Source of the DNA: UBA5420 sp964485345
GTDB taxonomy: Bacteria > Bacillota > Limnochordia > Darwinibacteriales > Darwinibacteriaceae
Length of the DNA stretch: 64,000 nucleotides
Direction: 5' to 3'
NCBI GenBank assembly: GCA_964485345.1
Contig: CAZAJB010000006.1
Span: forward strand, 1 to 64,000
Shown here piece after piece: positions 1-8,977 of the stretch. Both the position numbers and the translations under genes were made by a program. The notes under the pieces are model-generated. The model saw only the letters and a list, made by a program, of their open reading frames with translations. It was not told the DNA's origin and did not search any database. Numbering within the stretch: position 1 is the stretch's first letter; each line of letters opens with the position of its first letter.

Positions 1-525
1 CACCGCTTCCTTGATCTGCCTGGCTACTAGGTCAGGATCCTTAGGTCCTAGGACCGCATAGTCATTGAAGGGAGGGATTGTGTACTCGCAAGGCCCGTCA
101 ATTGCCCGGGCTTGAGGGCCACAAATCCGATAAAATAGGCCTTTGACGCCAAAGAGCTTGCCAATGGCAGCAACGATGCTGGCAAAGATGATCTTCAGTG
201 CGCCAACCTCTCGAATGGCCAGTTCCATCGTCTCTGGCATGCCTAGACCAATTCCGTGGGGCGACTTATGGACAAAGCGGCTCAAAAAAACGGCGAGCCG
301 TGACGGCCTAATCTCGCTAATCCGGTACGCTCTGCCTTGGCTGATGGCAACGACCTTTTCGCTCACAACAACTAGATCGTTACTCTGCAGGGCTCCCTCT
401 GTGTAACGTTGCACAACCTCTATAATACTGTCTGTAGCTTGAATCAGACCCGTTTGTACGGGAATACGTAAGTACGCCTTACCCTCAACCTCTAGCGTTA
501 GTTGTTTACCAGGATTTGCCTGCAT
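1..525 (-). CDS. CofE-like F420-0:gamma-glutamyl ligase family protein, 3' part outside window
   Basis: The minus-strand frame is open from an ATG at 525 to the left edge (175 codons seen), so the C-terminus is missing. Residues 50-65 (DLVVVSEKVVAISQGR) resemble the N-terminal motif of the CofE/F420-0:glutamate ligase family, and a GPCEYTIPPFNDY stretch near residue 155 looks like the variant found in Firmicutes. True CofE adds glutamate to the lactyl-phosphodeazaflavin F420-0. No other F420 gene is in the window, so the substrate here is uncertain. The start lies 2 nt after the stop of the HypE-like gene, so the two are surely cotranscribed and are the tail of the pyk operon. Family assignment is fairly safe, function is not. 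Confidence 0.6.
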   Translation of the reverse strand, partial: MQANPGKQLTLEVEGKAYLRIPVQTGLIQATDSIIEVVQRYTEGALQSNDLVVVSEKVVAISQGRAYRISEIRPSRLAVFLSRFVHKSPHGIGLGMPETMELAIREVGALKIIFASIVAAIGKLFGVKGLFYRICGPQARAIDGPCEYTIPPFNDYAVLGPKDPDLVARQIKEAV

Positions 526-527
526 CG

Positions 528-1526
528 CTATTCCACCATTCCTTCAATTCTCGCAAAGAACTTCCATAGTTCGTCTTCTACATGAGCTGTTATGGCCTGT
601 CTTTTTCCTGTCTTGCGAATCACAATGGGGTGGTCACCCTCGATGATGCTCCCAACCACAAAGGCGGGCACCTGAATCTCACGCAGCCTCGCCACCAGCT
701 CCTCACCCTGCGGGGCGATAATTAGCATGGAACCAGAGGACAGGAGTCCGAGGGGATCAAGCTCAAAGTGTTCGCAGATTGACGCAGTGAGTTTTGGTAT
801 GGCAACGTCGACCTCTCTGATCTCTGCCCCCACCTTGGCCGCCTGGCAGACCTCCCTGATACCTCCAAGCAAACCACCTTCGGTAATGTCGTGCATGGCA
901 TGGACACCATACTCCGCAGCAAGAAGACCCTCGGGCACGACCGAAAGCTGTTTCGTCAAGCTCAAGATCTCTTCGGGTGAAATCCGAAAAGGCAGGAGAT
1001 GGCCATAGTCCCTAGCTAAAATGGCTGTGGCTTCAATTCCCGCGCCCTTGGTGATAATCACATCATCCCCTGGCTTAGCACCTTTCGAAGTAACATAGCG
1101 GTCTTTAGGCGCTCGACCGATGGCTGTGATAGAAACGACCGGATCCGCCACCTTGCTCGTGATCTCAGTGTGACCACCCAAGACTTCCACTGCAAGCCCG
1201 GCGGTAGTCACTTGGATTTCTTCCATAATCTGATGAATCTCTTCTTCCCTGGTATGTTCTGGTAGCAAGAGCACGACTTGTACCCCCACAGGGGTTCCGC
1301 CGTTGGCAGCTATGTCGTTACAGGCCACATGGACCGCTAGCTCCCCTATGCCCTCCACTGCTCCGGTAATTGGATCGCTTGTCACCAAGCATACCTCGTC
1401 ACCGAAATCAATCACCGCACAGTCTTCACCGAGACCAGCATGGACTAAGACATCGTCACGGACAAATCGGATGGTTGATAACACCATCCGCTCTAGCATA
1501 TCCCCTGATAGTTTCCCTACTTTCAA
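528..1526 (-). CDS. AIR synthase superfamily (HypE/ThiL-like) protein
   Basis: This 332-residue protein has the two-domain AIR-synthase fold: an N-terminal domain with GLGEDCAVIDFGD (about residues 31-43) for nucleotide/metal binding, and a C-terminal domain with DITEGGLLGGI near residue 215. Relatives (HypE, ThiL, SelD, PurM) use ATP to activate a substrate as a phosphoester. The C-terminus ends ARIEGMVE and lacks the PRxC tail whose cysteine carries the thiocarboxamide in true HypE, so a role in NiFe-hydrogenase maturation is unlikely. Its ATG overlaps the 3' end of pyk by 4 nt and the CofE-like gene follows directly. That pairing suggests a joint, unknown ligation or phosphorylation step (inference). 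Confidence 0.7.
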   Translation of the reverse strand: MKVGKLSGDMLERMVLSTIRFVRDDVLVHAGLGEDCAVIDFGDEVCLVTSDPITGAVEGIGELAVHVACNDIAANGGTPVGVQVVLLLPEHTREEEIHQIMEEIQVTTAGLAVEVLGGHTEITSKVADPVVSITAIGRAPKDRYVTSKGAKPGDDVIITKGAGIEATAILARDYGHLLPFRISPEEILSLTKQLSVVPEGLLAAEYGVHAMHDITEGGLLGGIREVCQAAKVGAEIREVDVAIPKLTASICEHFELDPLGLLSSGSMLIIAPQGEELVARLREIQVPAFVVGSIIEGDHPIVIRKTGKRQAITAHVEDELWKFFARIEGMVE

Positions 1527-2944
1527 GACCCCTCAACCTTTCGGACCTGCAGCATGTTTGTGGTTCCTGGGATCCCCACGGATGAACCGGTGATGATCGT
1601 AACCACATCGCCCGGGTTCAGCAGCCCGCGCTCCGTCGCACTGGCAATAGCACCATGGATGGATTCCTCCACATCACCATGGCGCTCCTGATAGACCGCT
1701 TCAACACCCCAAGACATGGCTAATTGCCTAACGACGTGTTGGTTTTGGGAAATGGCAAAAATCACGGCTTTAGGGCGTTTTTGGGATATGGACCTTGCAG
1801 TGGCCCCAGAAAATGTTGCGCAAATCATGGTGCCAAGATGCAAATCGGTCGTGACCTGGCAGGCAGCTAAGGTCACTGCCTGATCAACCTCGCTCCGCCT
1901 TTCATTTGCCTTCTCCCTCAAAAGCGCACCATAATCGATCACTTGCTCCATACGGCGAGCGATTCGATCCATGACCTGAACCGCCCTAACAGGATATCTG
2001 CCCGTGGCGGTTTCACCTGAGAGCATAACACAATCGGTTCCTTCGAAAATGGCATTGGAGACGTCGGTGGCCTCAGCCCTAGTTGGCCTAGGGTTGCGAA
2101 TCATAGAATCGAGCATCTGGGTAGCAGTGATCACAGGCTTACCGGCCTGATTACACTTGCGAATCAACATACGCTGGGCCAAGGGTACTTCTTCTGTGGC
2201 AATTTCTACGCCGAGATCCCCCCTGGCCACCATGATTCCGTCGGCAGCGGCAATGATCTCGTCAATATGGCGCAAACCAGCACTGCTCTCAATTTTGGCG
2301 ATGATGTGTTGGGTTCCTCCAGAGTCTTCAATCATCTGACGTACCGCCTGCACATGTTCTCCTTTACGAACAAAGGAAGCAGCAATAAAGTCCACTCCAT
2401 GTCTGACACCAAAGCGAATGTGTTCCTCATCTTCCCTGGTAATGGGGGGTAAATCCACATCAACACCAGGCAGTGATAATCCCTTACGAGAACTCAGTTC
2501 TCCTCCAATCACAACTTGGCAGATCACATCAGAACCCTTGACTTCCTGAACCCGGAGCTCAAGCAAGCCATCGTCGATGTAGACCACCGAACCCGGACGC
2601 AAATCCCGATTCAGATGGGGATAATCCACTTGAATTTTCGTCTCATCGCCCGGATATGGATCGACAGTCAGAGTATATTCCTGGCCTGGTATAAGCTCTA
2701 CAGGTCCATCTTTCAACCGTCCCACACGGATCTTCGGTCCCTGGATATCTAGGAGCAGAGCCAAATTCTCCCCGAGTTCCAGAGCCGCCTCCCGGAGATG
2801 ATTGATTCGCTGTAAATGCTCATCTAAAGCACCATGAGAAAAGTTGAGCCGAGCCACATTCATCCCAGCACGAAGCAATGCCCTGATGGTTTCTGGACTG
2901 TCACTGGCTGGCCCTATCGTACACACTATCTTGGTCTTGCGCAT
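1523..2944 (-). CDS. pyk: Pyruvate kinase
   Basis: Pyruvate kinase makes ATP and pyruvate from phosphoenolpyruvate and ADP, the last step of glycolysis. The 473-residue sequence carries the N-terminal KIVCTIGPAS start and NVARLNFSHG (29-38), the catalytic IIAKIES with Lys217 and Glu219, MARGDLGVE (239-247) and the signature ITATQMLDSMIRNPRPTRAE (272-291). The length fits the classical A/B/C-domain enzyme without the extra C-terminal PEP-utiliser-like domain present in many Bacilli. It lies 19 nt after pfkA in the order accD-accA-pfkA-pyk, a conserved Firmicute arrangement that couples fatty-acid initiation to lower glycolysis. Confidence 0.97.
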   Translation of the reverse strand: MRKTKIVCTIGPASDSPETIRALLRAGMNVARLNFSHGALDEHLQRINHLREAALELGENLALLLDIQGPKIRVGRLKDGPVELIPGQEYTLTVDPYPGDETKIQVDYPHLNRDLRPGSVVYIDDGLLELRVQEVKGSDVICQVVIGGELSSRKGLSLPGVDVDLPPITREDEEHIRFGVRHGVDFIAASFVRKGEHVQAVRQMIEDSGGTQHIIAKIESSAGLRHIDEIIAAADGIMVARGDLGVEIATEEVPLAQRMLIRKCNQAGKPVITATQMLDSMIRNPRPTRAEATDVSNAIFEGTDCVMLSGETATGRYPVRAVQVMDRIARRMEQVIDYGALLREKANERRSEVDQAVTLAACQVTTDLHLGTMICATFSGATARSISQKRPKAVIFAISQNQHVVRQLAMSWGVEAVYQERHGDVEESIHGAIASATERGLLNPGDVVTIITGSSVGIPGTTNMLQVRKVEGS

Positions 2945-2963
2945 AGTTGACCTCCTATTTTAT

Positions 2964-3959
2964 CTAGATCGATGAGAGTATGTTGGACAGGTGATAATAG
3001 TCAAGGTTCAACTGTTTTTCTTGTGCCAGAACATACGAAAGATCAAAGGACTTCACAGCCTGGTCTACTTCACCGAGCATCTTACCGCCCTTTCCTTGGT
3101 ACACCAACTCAATAGCATGATAGCCTAGACGACTGGCCAAGAGTCGGTCGCGCACTGTGGGAGCACCGCCCCTTTGAATATGCCCTAGAATTGTTATACG
3201 GGTGTCAAAACCGGCTCGTTCTTGAATGTAACGGCCAATCTCTAGAGACGGACTTCCGTCACCCTTTGTGCCGGAAATCGGGCGTACGCCTTCGGCCACC
3301 ATGACGATGTTGTAGGTCTTGCCCATGCTATTGGCCTTTTGAATCTGTTGGCAAACCTGCTCCAGATCGTAGGGCACTTCGGGAATCAAGATGACATCGG
3401 CCCCTCCTGCCAACCCCGAATAAAGGGCGATATAACCAGAAGCTCTTCCCATGACTTCCACGACATAGACCCTTTCGTGGCTACTGGCCGTGTCGCGGAT
3501 CTTGTTCACAGCATCCATGACATTATTCACTGCGGTATCAAAGCCAATGGAATAGTCGGTACAGGCGATGTCGTTATCGATGGTGGCAGGGATGCAGATC
3601 ACCTTTACTCCTAGTTCCTGTAAACTCAGAGCACCTCGAAACGACCCATCACCACCAATGACAATTACCGAATCGATACCGTGTTTGTCTAGCATGTCCA
3701 CAGCTTTGGCACGCCCTTCAGGCGTCCTAAATTGATCCGAACGGGCACTCTTTAAGATCGTGCCTCCCCTTTGAATAATACCCGAGACAGATCGGCTATC
3801 CATGGGTTCAATTTCACCGCGAATTAAGCCATGATAACCGCGATAAATCGCCCAAGGTTCTAAATTATAATGGAGGGCCGTCCGTACAATCGTACGCACT
3901 GCTGCGTTCATGCCGGGAGCATCGCCTCCGCTGGTTAAAACTCCTATTCTGCGACCCAC
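2964..3959 (-). CDS. pfkA: ATP-dependent 6-phosphofructokinase
   Basis: PfkA phosphorylates fructose 6-phosphate to fructose 1,6-bisphosphate, the committed step of glycolysis. I place the start at a GTG (3957-3959), giving 331 residues beginning MGRRIGVLTSGGDAPGMN, because an AAAGGGGAGAAGG ribosome site sits just before it; the longer open frame to 4052 would run into accA. Seen motifs are GGDAPG (11-16), GGDGS near 101 for ATP, and PATIDNDI with the catalytic Asp region. GFDTAVNNVMDAVNKI and the later GGAPTVRDRLLASRLG match the bacterial ATP-PFK family. It follows accA by 25 nt and precedes pyk. Confidence 0.95.
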   Translation of the reverse strand: MGRRIGVLTSGGDAPGMNAAVRTIVRTALHYNLEPWAIYRGYHGLIRGEIEPMDSRSVSGIIQRGGTILKSARSDQFRTPEGRAKAVDMLDKHGIDSVIVIGGDGSFRGALSLQELGVKVICIPATIDNDIACTDYSIGFDTAVNNVMDAVNKIRDTASSHERVYVVEVMGRASGYIALYSGLAGGADVILIPEVPYDLEQVCQQIQKANSMGKTYNIVMVAEGVRPISGTKGDGSPSLEIGRYIQERAGFDTRITILGHIQRGGAPTVRDRLLASRLGYHAIELVYQGKGGKMLGEVDQAVKSFDLSYVLAQEKQLNLDYYHLSNILSSI

Positions 3960-3984
3960 GTCCTTCTCCCCTTTCTTCAGGCCT

Positions 3985-4962
3985 CTACAAATCGGCCATG
4001 GCTTTTTCATTGAACTCGCCAATCTGGCGAAATCGAGCCAGACGCTCCTCAACCAACTGGTCTAGAGGCTTCTTCGTAATCATTGCTAGGTAACGCCGCA
4101 TAAAAGAACGCATCTGAAGACCCGTCGTAGTATGGTCACGATGGGCCCCTCCTAGGGGTTCCGTGATAACATCATCGATGATACCAAATTTCAACAAGTC
4201 CGTAGGCGTTAAGCGCAATAGTTCCGCTGCCTCTGGCGCCCTTGAGGAATCACGCCACAAAATTGTCGCACACATCTCGGGGGAAATCACAGAATACCAG
4301 GCATTTTCCAGCATCAAAATGCGATCTCCGACTCCCAGGGCTAAAGCTCCCCCAGAACCCCCTTCACCAGTAATAATGGAGAGAATAGGCGTTTGCAGGA
4401 AAGACATCTCTTCAATGCACTGGGCAATCACCAAACCCTGTCCGCGCTCCTCGGCTTCGATACCAGGATAAGCCCCCACCACATCAATGAGTGTAATAAT
4501 GGGGCGGCCGAATTTTTCAGCCTGCTTCATCAGGCGAAGTGCCTTGCGGTAGCCTTCAGGATGGGGCAGGCCAAAGTTCCTGGCAATATTGTCCTTGGTG
4601 TCTCGCCCCTTTTGCGGTCCGATGACTGTGACAGGTCTCCCTTCAAAAAGGGCGACCCCGCCTACAATTGCCTGGTCGTCCCTGAAACTGCGATCTCCAT
4701 GAAACTCTATAAATTCATCAAATAAAAGACTGATGTAATCCAGCGTAGTGGGGCGTTTGGGATGGCGAGCCATTGTCACCCTTTGAAAGGGGGTCAAACT
4801 GGCATAGATCTCCTTACGAAGCCTAGATGCCTTTCGTTCTAAGGTCTTAATCTCTTGAGTGAAGTCCATGTCCGTGCTATGGACAAATTGCTTCAGCTCG
4901 TTAATCCTAGTTTCTAGTTCCAAGACGGGTTTCTCCCATTCAAATGCTTGCACTTTTTTCAC
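3985..4962 (-). CDS. accA: Acetyl-CoA carboxylase carboxyltransferase subunit alpha
   Basis: AccA is the alpha half of the carboxyltransferase that moves CO2 from biotin-BCCP to acetyl-CoA, forming malonyl-CoA for fatty-acid synthesis. The 325 residues match the family's usual length and start with the helical VLELETRINELK region. The body carries RPTTLDYISLLFDEFIEFHGD and the glycine-rich GEGGSGGALALGVGDRILML crotonase-fold oxyanion segment. It starts 4 nt after the accD stop, so the two carboxyltransferase subunits are translationally coupled. Biotin carboxylase and BCCP are not in this window. Confidence 0.96.
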   Translation of the reverse strand: MKKVQAFEWEKPVLELETRINELKQFVHSTDMDFTQEIKTLERKASRLRKEIYASLTPFQRVTMARHPKRPTTLDYISLLFDEFIEFHGDRSFRDDQAIVGGVALFEGRPVTVIGPQKGRDTKDNIARNFGLPHPEGYRKALRLMKQAEKFGRPIITLIDVVGAYPGIEAEERGQGLVIAQCIEEMSFLQTPILSIITGEGGSGGALALGVGDRILMLENAWYSVISPEMCATILWRDSSRAPEAAELLRLTPTDLLKFGIIDDVITEPLGGAHRDHTTTGLQMRSFMRRYLAMITKKPLDQLVEERLARFRQIGEFNEKAMADL

Positions 4963-4966
4963 CTAC

Positions 4967-5812
4967 CTACCTGTGCCACGCTAAAAGGCGCCCCACGTAG
5001 TCTCCCATGCGGGCCCTCGAAACGATATCGTCAACCATCCCATGCTCTAAGGCGTATTCTGCCGTTTGAAAACCGCGAGGGAGTTTTTGCCTGGTTGTCT
5101 CCTCCACAATGCGCGGGCCGGCAAAACCGACTAAAGCACCGGGTTCAGCCAGAATGACATCGCCTAAGGAGGCAAAGCTAGCGTAAATTCCGCCCATGGT
5201 AGGGTGAGTCAAGACGGAGACAAAGAAAAGGCCGGCGCGACTGTGCTTGCCCACAGCCTGCGCTGTCTTGGCCATTTGCATCAGACTGAAGATCCCTTCA
5301 TGCATCCGGGCTCCGCCTCCCCCGCCGGAGAAAATGACGACGGGGAGTCTCTCTTCTAGGGCTTTTTCAAAACCCCGCACCAATTGTTCACCCACCACCG
5401 AACCCATGCTGCCACCGATAAAGGAAAAGTCAATCACACCCAAGATACAGGGTGAGCCCTTCATCATCGCCTTACCAATGAGGGTTGCGTCATCGAGTCC
5501 TGTGCGTTCTTGCGCTGTCTTAATCTTCTCGGCATATCCGGGAAAACCCAGAGGATCCGCAGCCACGAGCGGAGGCAATGCCTCAAAGTCCTCCGCCTTT
5601 ACCAACATGGCCAGGCGCCTAACAGCGGTGATCCTGAAATGATGACCACAGCTCGGACAGAGGAATGCTTCCTTTTCCAGTTCCTTGTTGAAAATCATCT
5701 TGCCACAAGAATCGCAGCGGGTCCACAAGTTATCTGGAAACTCCTTGCGTTCGGGCTCTTCTAGGGCTCGTACCGTCATATATTTTGGTTTACCTTTAAA
5801 CACATTGAGCAT
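4967..5812 (-). CDS. accD: Acetyl-CoA carboxylase carboxyltransferase subunit beta
   Basis: AccD is the beta subunit of acetyl-CoA carboxylase carboxyltransferase, partner of the downstream AccA. The 281-residue protein has the N-terminal four-cysteine zinc ribbon Cys33-x2-Cys36 and Cys52-x2-Cys55, followed by the crotonase-like core with SFIGGSMGSVVGEQL and FSGGGGGARMHEGIFSLMQM. Its zinc ribbon is known in the family for binding nucleic acid as well as for catalysis. It lies 11 nt after the DUF2007-like gene and 4 nt before accA. Confidence 0.96.
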   Translation of the reverse strand: MLNVFKGKPKYMTVRALEEPERKEFPDNLWTRCDSCGKMIFNKELEKEAFLCPSCGHHFRITAVRRLAMLVKAEDFEALPPLVAADPLGFPGYAEKIKTAQERTGLDDATLIGKAMMKGSPCILGVIDFSFIGGSMGSVVGEQLVRGFEKALEERLPVVIFSGGGGGARMHEGIFSLMQMAKTAQAVGKHSRAGLFFVSVLTHPTMGGIYASFASLGDVILAEPGALVGFAGPRIVEETTRQKLPRGFQTAEYALEHGMVDDIVSRARMGDYVGRLLAWHR

Positions 5813-5823
5813 ACTACTCCACC

Positions 5824-6024
5824 TTAACCAAAAGAAGCTGCAATAATATCATTGGCCTCTTCGACTTCAGATTCCGACACTAATATTTCCACACTAGCGG
5901 AATCCCCTAGATGCGGCGGACCCAGCGGCCGCAGCATGGCAAGGATCCCACCACCCTCCAATAGCTCTTTCAACATTTCTGCTATAGGGCGATTAGGGGC
6001 AATGTAAACGACCGTCAACATCAT
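5824..6024 (-). CDS. Small DUF2007-like protein (putative PII-like fold)
   Basis: This 66-residue protein (MMLTVVYIAPNRPIAEMLKE...) resembles the DUF2007 family of short alpha/beta proteins sometimes called putative signal-transducing proteins. It has a first strand, an amphipathic helix, a Gly-rich turn and a second strand with VEILVSESEVEEANDII. Such small genes are common just upstream of accD in Clostridia. It is the first gene of the accDA-pfkA-pyk run; an AAGGAGG ribosome site lies 6 nt before the ATG pair. No function is established, though a position before acetyl-CoA carboxylase hints at a regulatory role (inference). Confidence 0.65.
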   Translation of the reverse strand: MMLTVVYIAPNRPIAEMLKELLEGGGILAMLRPLGPPHLGDSASVEILVSESEVEEANDIIAASFG

Positions 6025-6096
6025 ATCGCGCCCTCCTTGTTCACTAACATGGCTTCACGCTAGACTATTTCTGTAATGCGGAAAAAATCCCTTCCA

Positions 6097-8931
6097 CTAA
6101 ACGTTTTCTTTCCAAGGATCCAACCATGTGTACACAATCTGTGCGGCGTCCAAACGCGCCTTAATCTCCGCCACATCCTTCACCCAAAACAGCTTGGGCA
6201 GTAGGTGATAGGCCCCTCCCAAGAGAAGGATCGTTGGCCTAGAGCCCCATTGCCCCTCTAGCACCGTCTTGATTGTGTCGAGATGATCGGGGCTCGGTGT
6301 GATTAAGAGCGTTGGACCAAGGGGAAATGTCCAGGCTACTTCCGGCGTACCAAAGAGCGCAACTCGACTTCCCACCCCAAGGCTCAACGGGGCAAAACAT
6401 GCTTCGGGGCCCTGAAATTGGCGGCAGCCCTCTGGTGTATCAAGGACCCCATGCCGCATCCCTTTGATAGACCGACTTTCCACGATCTCCCCTGCCACCA
6501 CATCCAACTCACCCTTGAGGTTGTTGATCAAGGGTATGAAAGGGCTACAGGGATGCATGCTTGCGTAGACACCTAATCGTTCCTTCTCTAGGTGAAGAAG
6601 CTCTAACTCACGTTTTGGCTCCCGTCCCAGCTCCTCTAGATGCGTATTGCGTCCCGCCAAATCGTCCAGAGCTCCTGAGAGAATCAGGTTCTCTAGGGTG
6701 ACCTCATCGAGCCCGGTGGCCTCTCGGAACTGGGCCAAGCTTGACCAGTTCCTCCGCCTTTGGAAAATCGTCTGGGCACTCCTAGGCGCAACCAGCCCAT
6801 GCGTTAGGAGACCAAGGCGCAACTGCTCCCCTTCCCAAACAGCCCCTATCGTCGAGTGCACGACGCTTGGTGGCAATATTCGTAAGCCCAAGGCCTGCGC
6901 CTCTCGAACAATTAGGCGGCTCTCCTGCGTCGAACTCCCCTGGTTGAGCAGGGTGACAAAAAACGCTCCCGGATAGTGGGTTTTCAAGTAGGCCGCCTGC
7001 CAAGTTATGCGGGCATAACTCACGCTATGGGCCTTATTAAAGGCATACCCACTAAACTCCGCCACCTTGGAAAAAAGACTGTCTGCCTCGCTGCTAGAAA
7101 GTCCGGTTCTGCTTTGAGAACCGACAATAAAGCGCTCTCTCCAGCGGCCCGTAGCCTGTGGGTCGTTCTTTGCTAAGGCACTGCGGAGCCCATCTGCCTC
7201 CCCTAGAGACAGGCCAGCTATGCGATGGGCGATCAACATGACCTGTTCTTGGTACAAGATCAAGCCATGGGTTTCGCCGAGAATCTCTGCCAAGGCAGGA
7301 TGCGGATAACGGATGGTCCGAGCAGCATCGCGCCTCGCCACATAGTCTGGAAACATGCCTAGAGGACCTGGCCTACCAAGGGCCAAAAGGGCCACGATGT
7401 CTTCGAATGACCGGGGTTTGAGCCTTTTAAGGAGATCTTGAAAGAACTCACTCTCCAGCTGAAAAATGCCCAAACTATGACCAGCGCTAAGCATTGCAAA
7501 GGTTTTCTCATCCTGTATGGGGATTTCCTGCAAGGAAAAACCCGCCTCCACCGATTTAACCAGTTCTTCCATCTGCCGCAACACAGTTAGTGTCCTCAAG
7601 CCCAGCAAGTCTATTTTTAGCACGCCTAAGTCTTCCAGGGCATACATATCGAGGTGTGTTACGGGCAGGTCTCGATCAAGATACACCGCGCTAATCTCCT
7701 GAATGGGCCTGGCGGTCACGATCACGCCCGCGGCGTGCGTGGAACGATGTCGTTTCAAACCTTGAATTTCCCGCGTCACCGCGACATTCTCCTGGCCAAG
7801 CACCGCTTTGACCGCTTGGGCAGCTCCCTTCGGTCCAAAGGTACCGTAGGTTCCAATTTGCGCCACATGGTCACGTCCGAACCGGCTCACAAGATAAGAG
7901 AGAACCTCGCCTCGCCTTTCATAACAGAAGTCTAAGTCGATATCAGGACGCTTGTTTCTTTCTGCATTTAAAAAACGCTCGAAAAGCAGTCCCCAACGCA
8001 GAGAGTCGATTTCGGTAATCCCCAGACAATAGGCGACCAAACTGCTCGCGGCGCTGCCCCTTCCTGGTCCAACGGGAATCGCTGCTCCTTTAGCGAAACG
8101 TACAATGTCAGCGACGATCAAGAAATAATCTTCAAAGCCCAAGTCTTTGATGACAGCTAACTCATGGCTTAAGCGCTCACAAACAGGCTGATCTAGATCG
8201 CCGAAGCGCTCTTTTGCCCCCTGCCAAACCAAATCTTCTAGACTGCCTCCCTCAGGATCGGGCGGCAAAGTCTGCTCCTTTGGCAACTGGATATCTTGGC
8301 AGCGCTGGGCAAGATCGAGTGTGTTCCTGACGACGATCTCTGGGCCTGCAAACTCCCTGCAAAGATCCTCCCAGGATAAAAGGGGATATGCGGGTAGCGT
8401 CCTCTCGTCTCCTTTGATTTTTCCCAAAATCTCAAGGGTTAGTAGAGAGCCTTGCTCAAAATAACATACCTCCTGGCACAGGACGAACTTCTCGGGGGGA
8501 AAGACCTCAAAATGATCGAGACTCTGACCGAGTTCATGGCGGATATAGTAATTTGAGCCAAACTCCCTTTCTAGCCAAGTATGCTGTTCCTTGCTGAGGA
8601 GTGCTAGATCAGCTTTACGCCCTGCAAGATCACTCCTTGGCACGGGCTTGGGAAGCGAAGTTAGGTGCAGAAGATTCACATACCCAGCCATAGTCAAGGC
8701 CAAAAGTACCACCTCGCCTACATCTTGCACATCAAGCTCTACGCCGAAGATGGGTTTGATCCCCTCTTTCCGGCAGTAATGCTCCAACTCACCATGGCCC
8801 GCGGTCGTCCCGCGATCGGTCAGGGCGAGAGCCTTGATGCCAAGCTTTGCGGCCCGTTTCACCAAATCCTCTACCTTACAGACCGATTCTAGAAAGGAAT
8901 AATCACTATGGGTATACAGTTGTACAGCCAC
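6097..8931 (-). CDS. dnaE: DNA polymerase III alpha subunit, short form with degenerate PHP domain
   Basis: This is a C-family replicative polymerase of 944 residues, against roughly 1100-1160 for usual DnaE. The polymerase core is intact: GPGRGSAASSLVAYCLGI (288-305), PDIDLDF with catalytic Asp330 and Asp332, third Asp441 in KIDLLGL, and the fingers motifs RPGPLGMFPDY and GLILYQEQVMLIA. The N-terminal PHP domain has lost metal ligands: the usual HxH reads Tyr6-Thr7-His8 and the usual TDHG reads TDRG (38-41). The segment between GTFGPKGAAQAV and THAAGVIV is far shorter than normal, and the C-terminal part after the helix-hairpin region is abbreviated. Synteny with accDA-pfkA-pyk matches the Bacillus subtilis dnaE locus, so this is the family's usual locus rather than a stray copy. 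Confidence 0.88.
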   Translation of the reverse strand: MAVQLYTHSDYSFLESVCKVEDLVKRAAKLGIKALALTDRGTTAGHGELEHYCRKEGIKPIFGVELDVQDVGEVVLLALTMAGYVNLLHLTSLPKPVPRSDLAGRKADLALLSKEQHTWLEREFGSNYYIRHELGQSLDHFEVFPPEKFVLCQEVCYFEQGSLLTLEILGKIKGDERTLPAYPLLSWEDLCREFAGPEIVVRNTLDLAQRCQDIQLPKEQTLPPDPEGGSLEDLVWQGAKERFGDLDQPVCERLSHELAVIKDLGFEDYFLIVADIVRFAKGAAIPVGPGRGSAASSLVAYCLGITEIDSLRWGLLFERFLNAERNKRPDIDLDFCYERRGEVLSYLVSRFGRDHVAQIGTYGTFGPKGAAQAVKAVLGQENVAVTREIQGLKRHRSTHAAGVIVTARPIQEISAVYLDRDLPVTHLDMYALEDLGVLKIDLLGLRTLTVLRQMEELVKSVEAGFSLQEIPIQDEKTFAMLSAGHSLGIFQLESEFFQDLLKRLKPRSFEDIVALLALGRPGPLGMFPDYVARRDAARTIRYPHPALAEILGETHGLILYQEQVMLIAHRIAGLSLGEADGLRSALAKNDPQATGRWRERFIVGSQSRTGLSSSEADSLFSKVAEFSGYAFNKAHSVSYARITWQAAYLKTHYPGAFFVTLLNQGSSTQESRLIVREAQALGLRILPPSVVHSTIGAVWEGEQLRLGLLTHGLVAPRSAQTIFQRRRNWSSLAQFREATGLDEVTLENLILSGALDDLAGRNTHLEELGREPKRELELLHLEKERLGVYASMHPCSPFIPLINNLKGELDVVAGEIVESRSIKGMRHGVLDTPEGCRQFQGPEACFAPLSLGVGSRVALFGTPEVAWTFPLGPTLLITPSPDHLDTIKTVLEGQWGSRPTILLLGGAYHLLPKLFWVKDVAEIKARLDAAQIVYTWLDPWKENV

Positions 8932-8951
8932 CGTTCTTCACCCCCATCAAC

Positions 8952-8977
8952 AAAAAAGGGCCTGGGCCCCTTTTTTA
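8952..8977. terminator. Bidirectional rho-independent terminator after murA
   Basis: An inverted repeat with arms AAAAAAGGGCC and GGCCCCTTTTTT lies between murA and dnaE. On the minus strand it ends in a T-run right after the murA stop codon, whose TAA overlaps the run. It should separate the ireB-murA transcript from dnaE, whose promoter must then lie in or after this 43-nt gap. Confidence 0.75.

Noticed and set aside
727..1593. Several plus-strand frames of 70-96 codons opposite the AIR-synthase gene
   Set aside because: They are shadows of a strongly supported gene and show no protein-like motifs.
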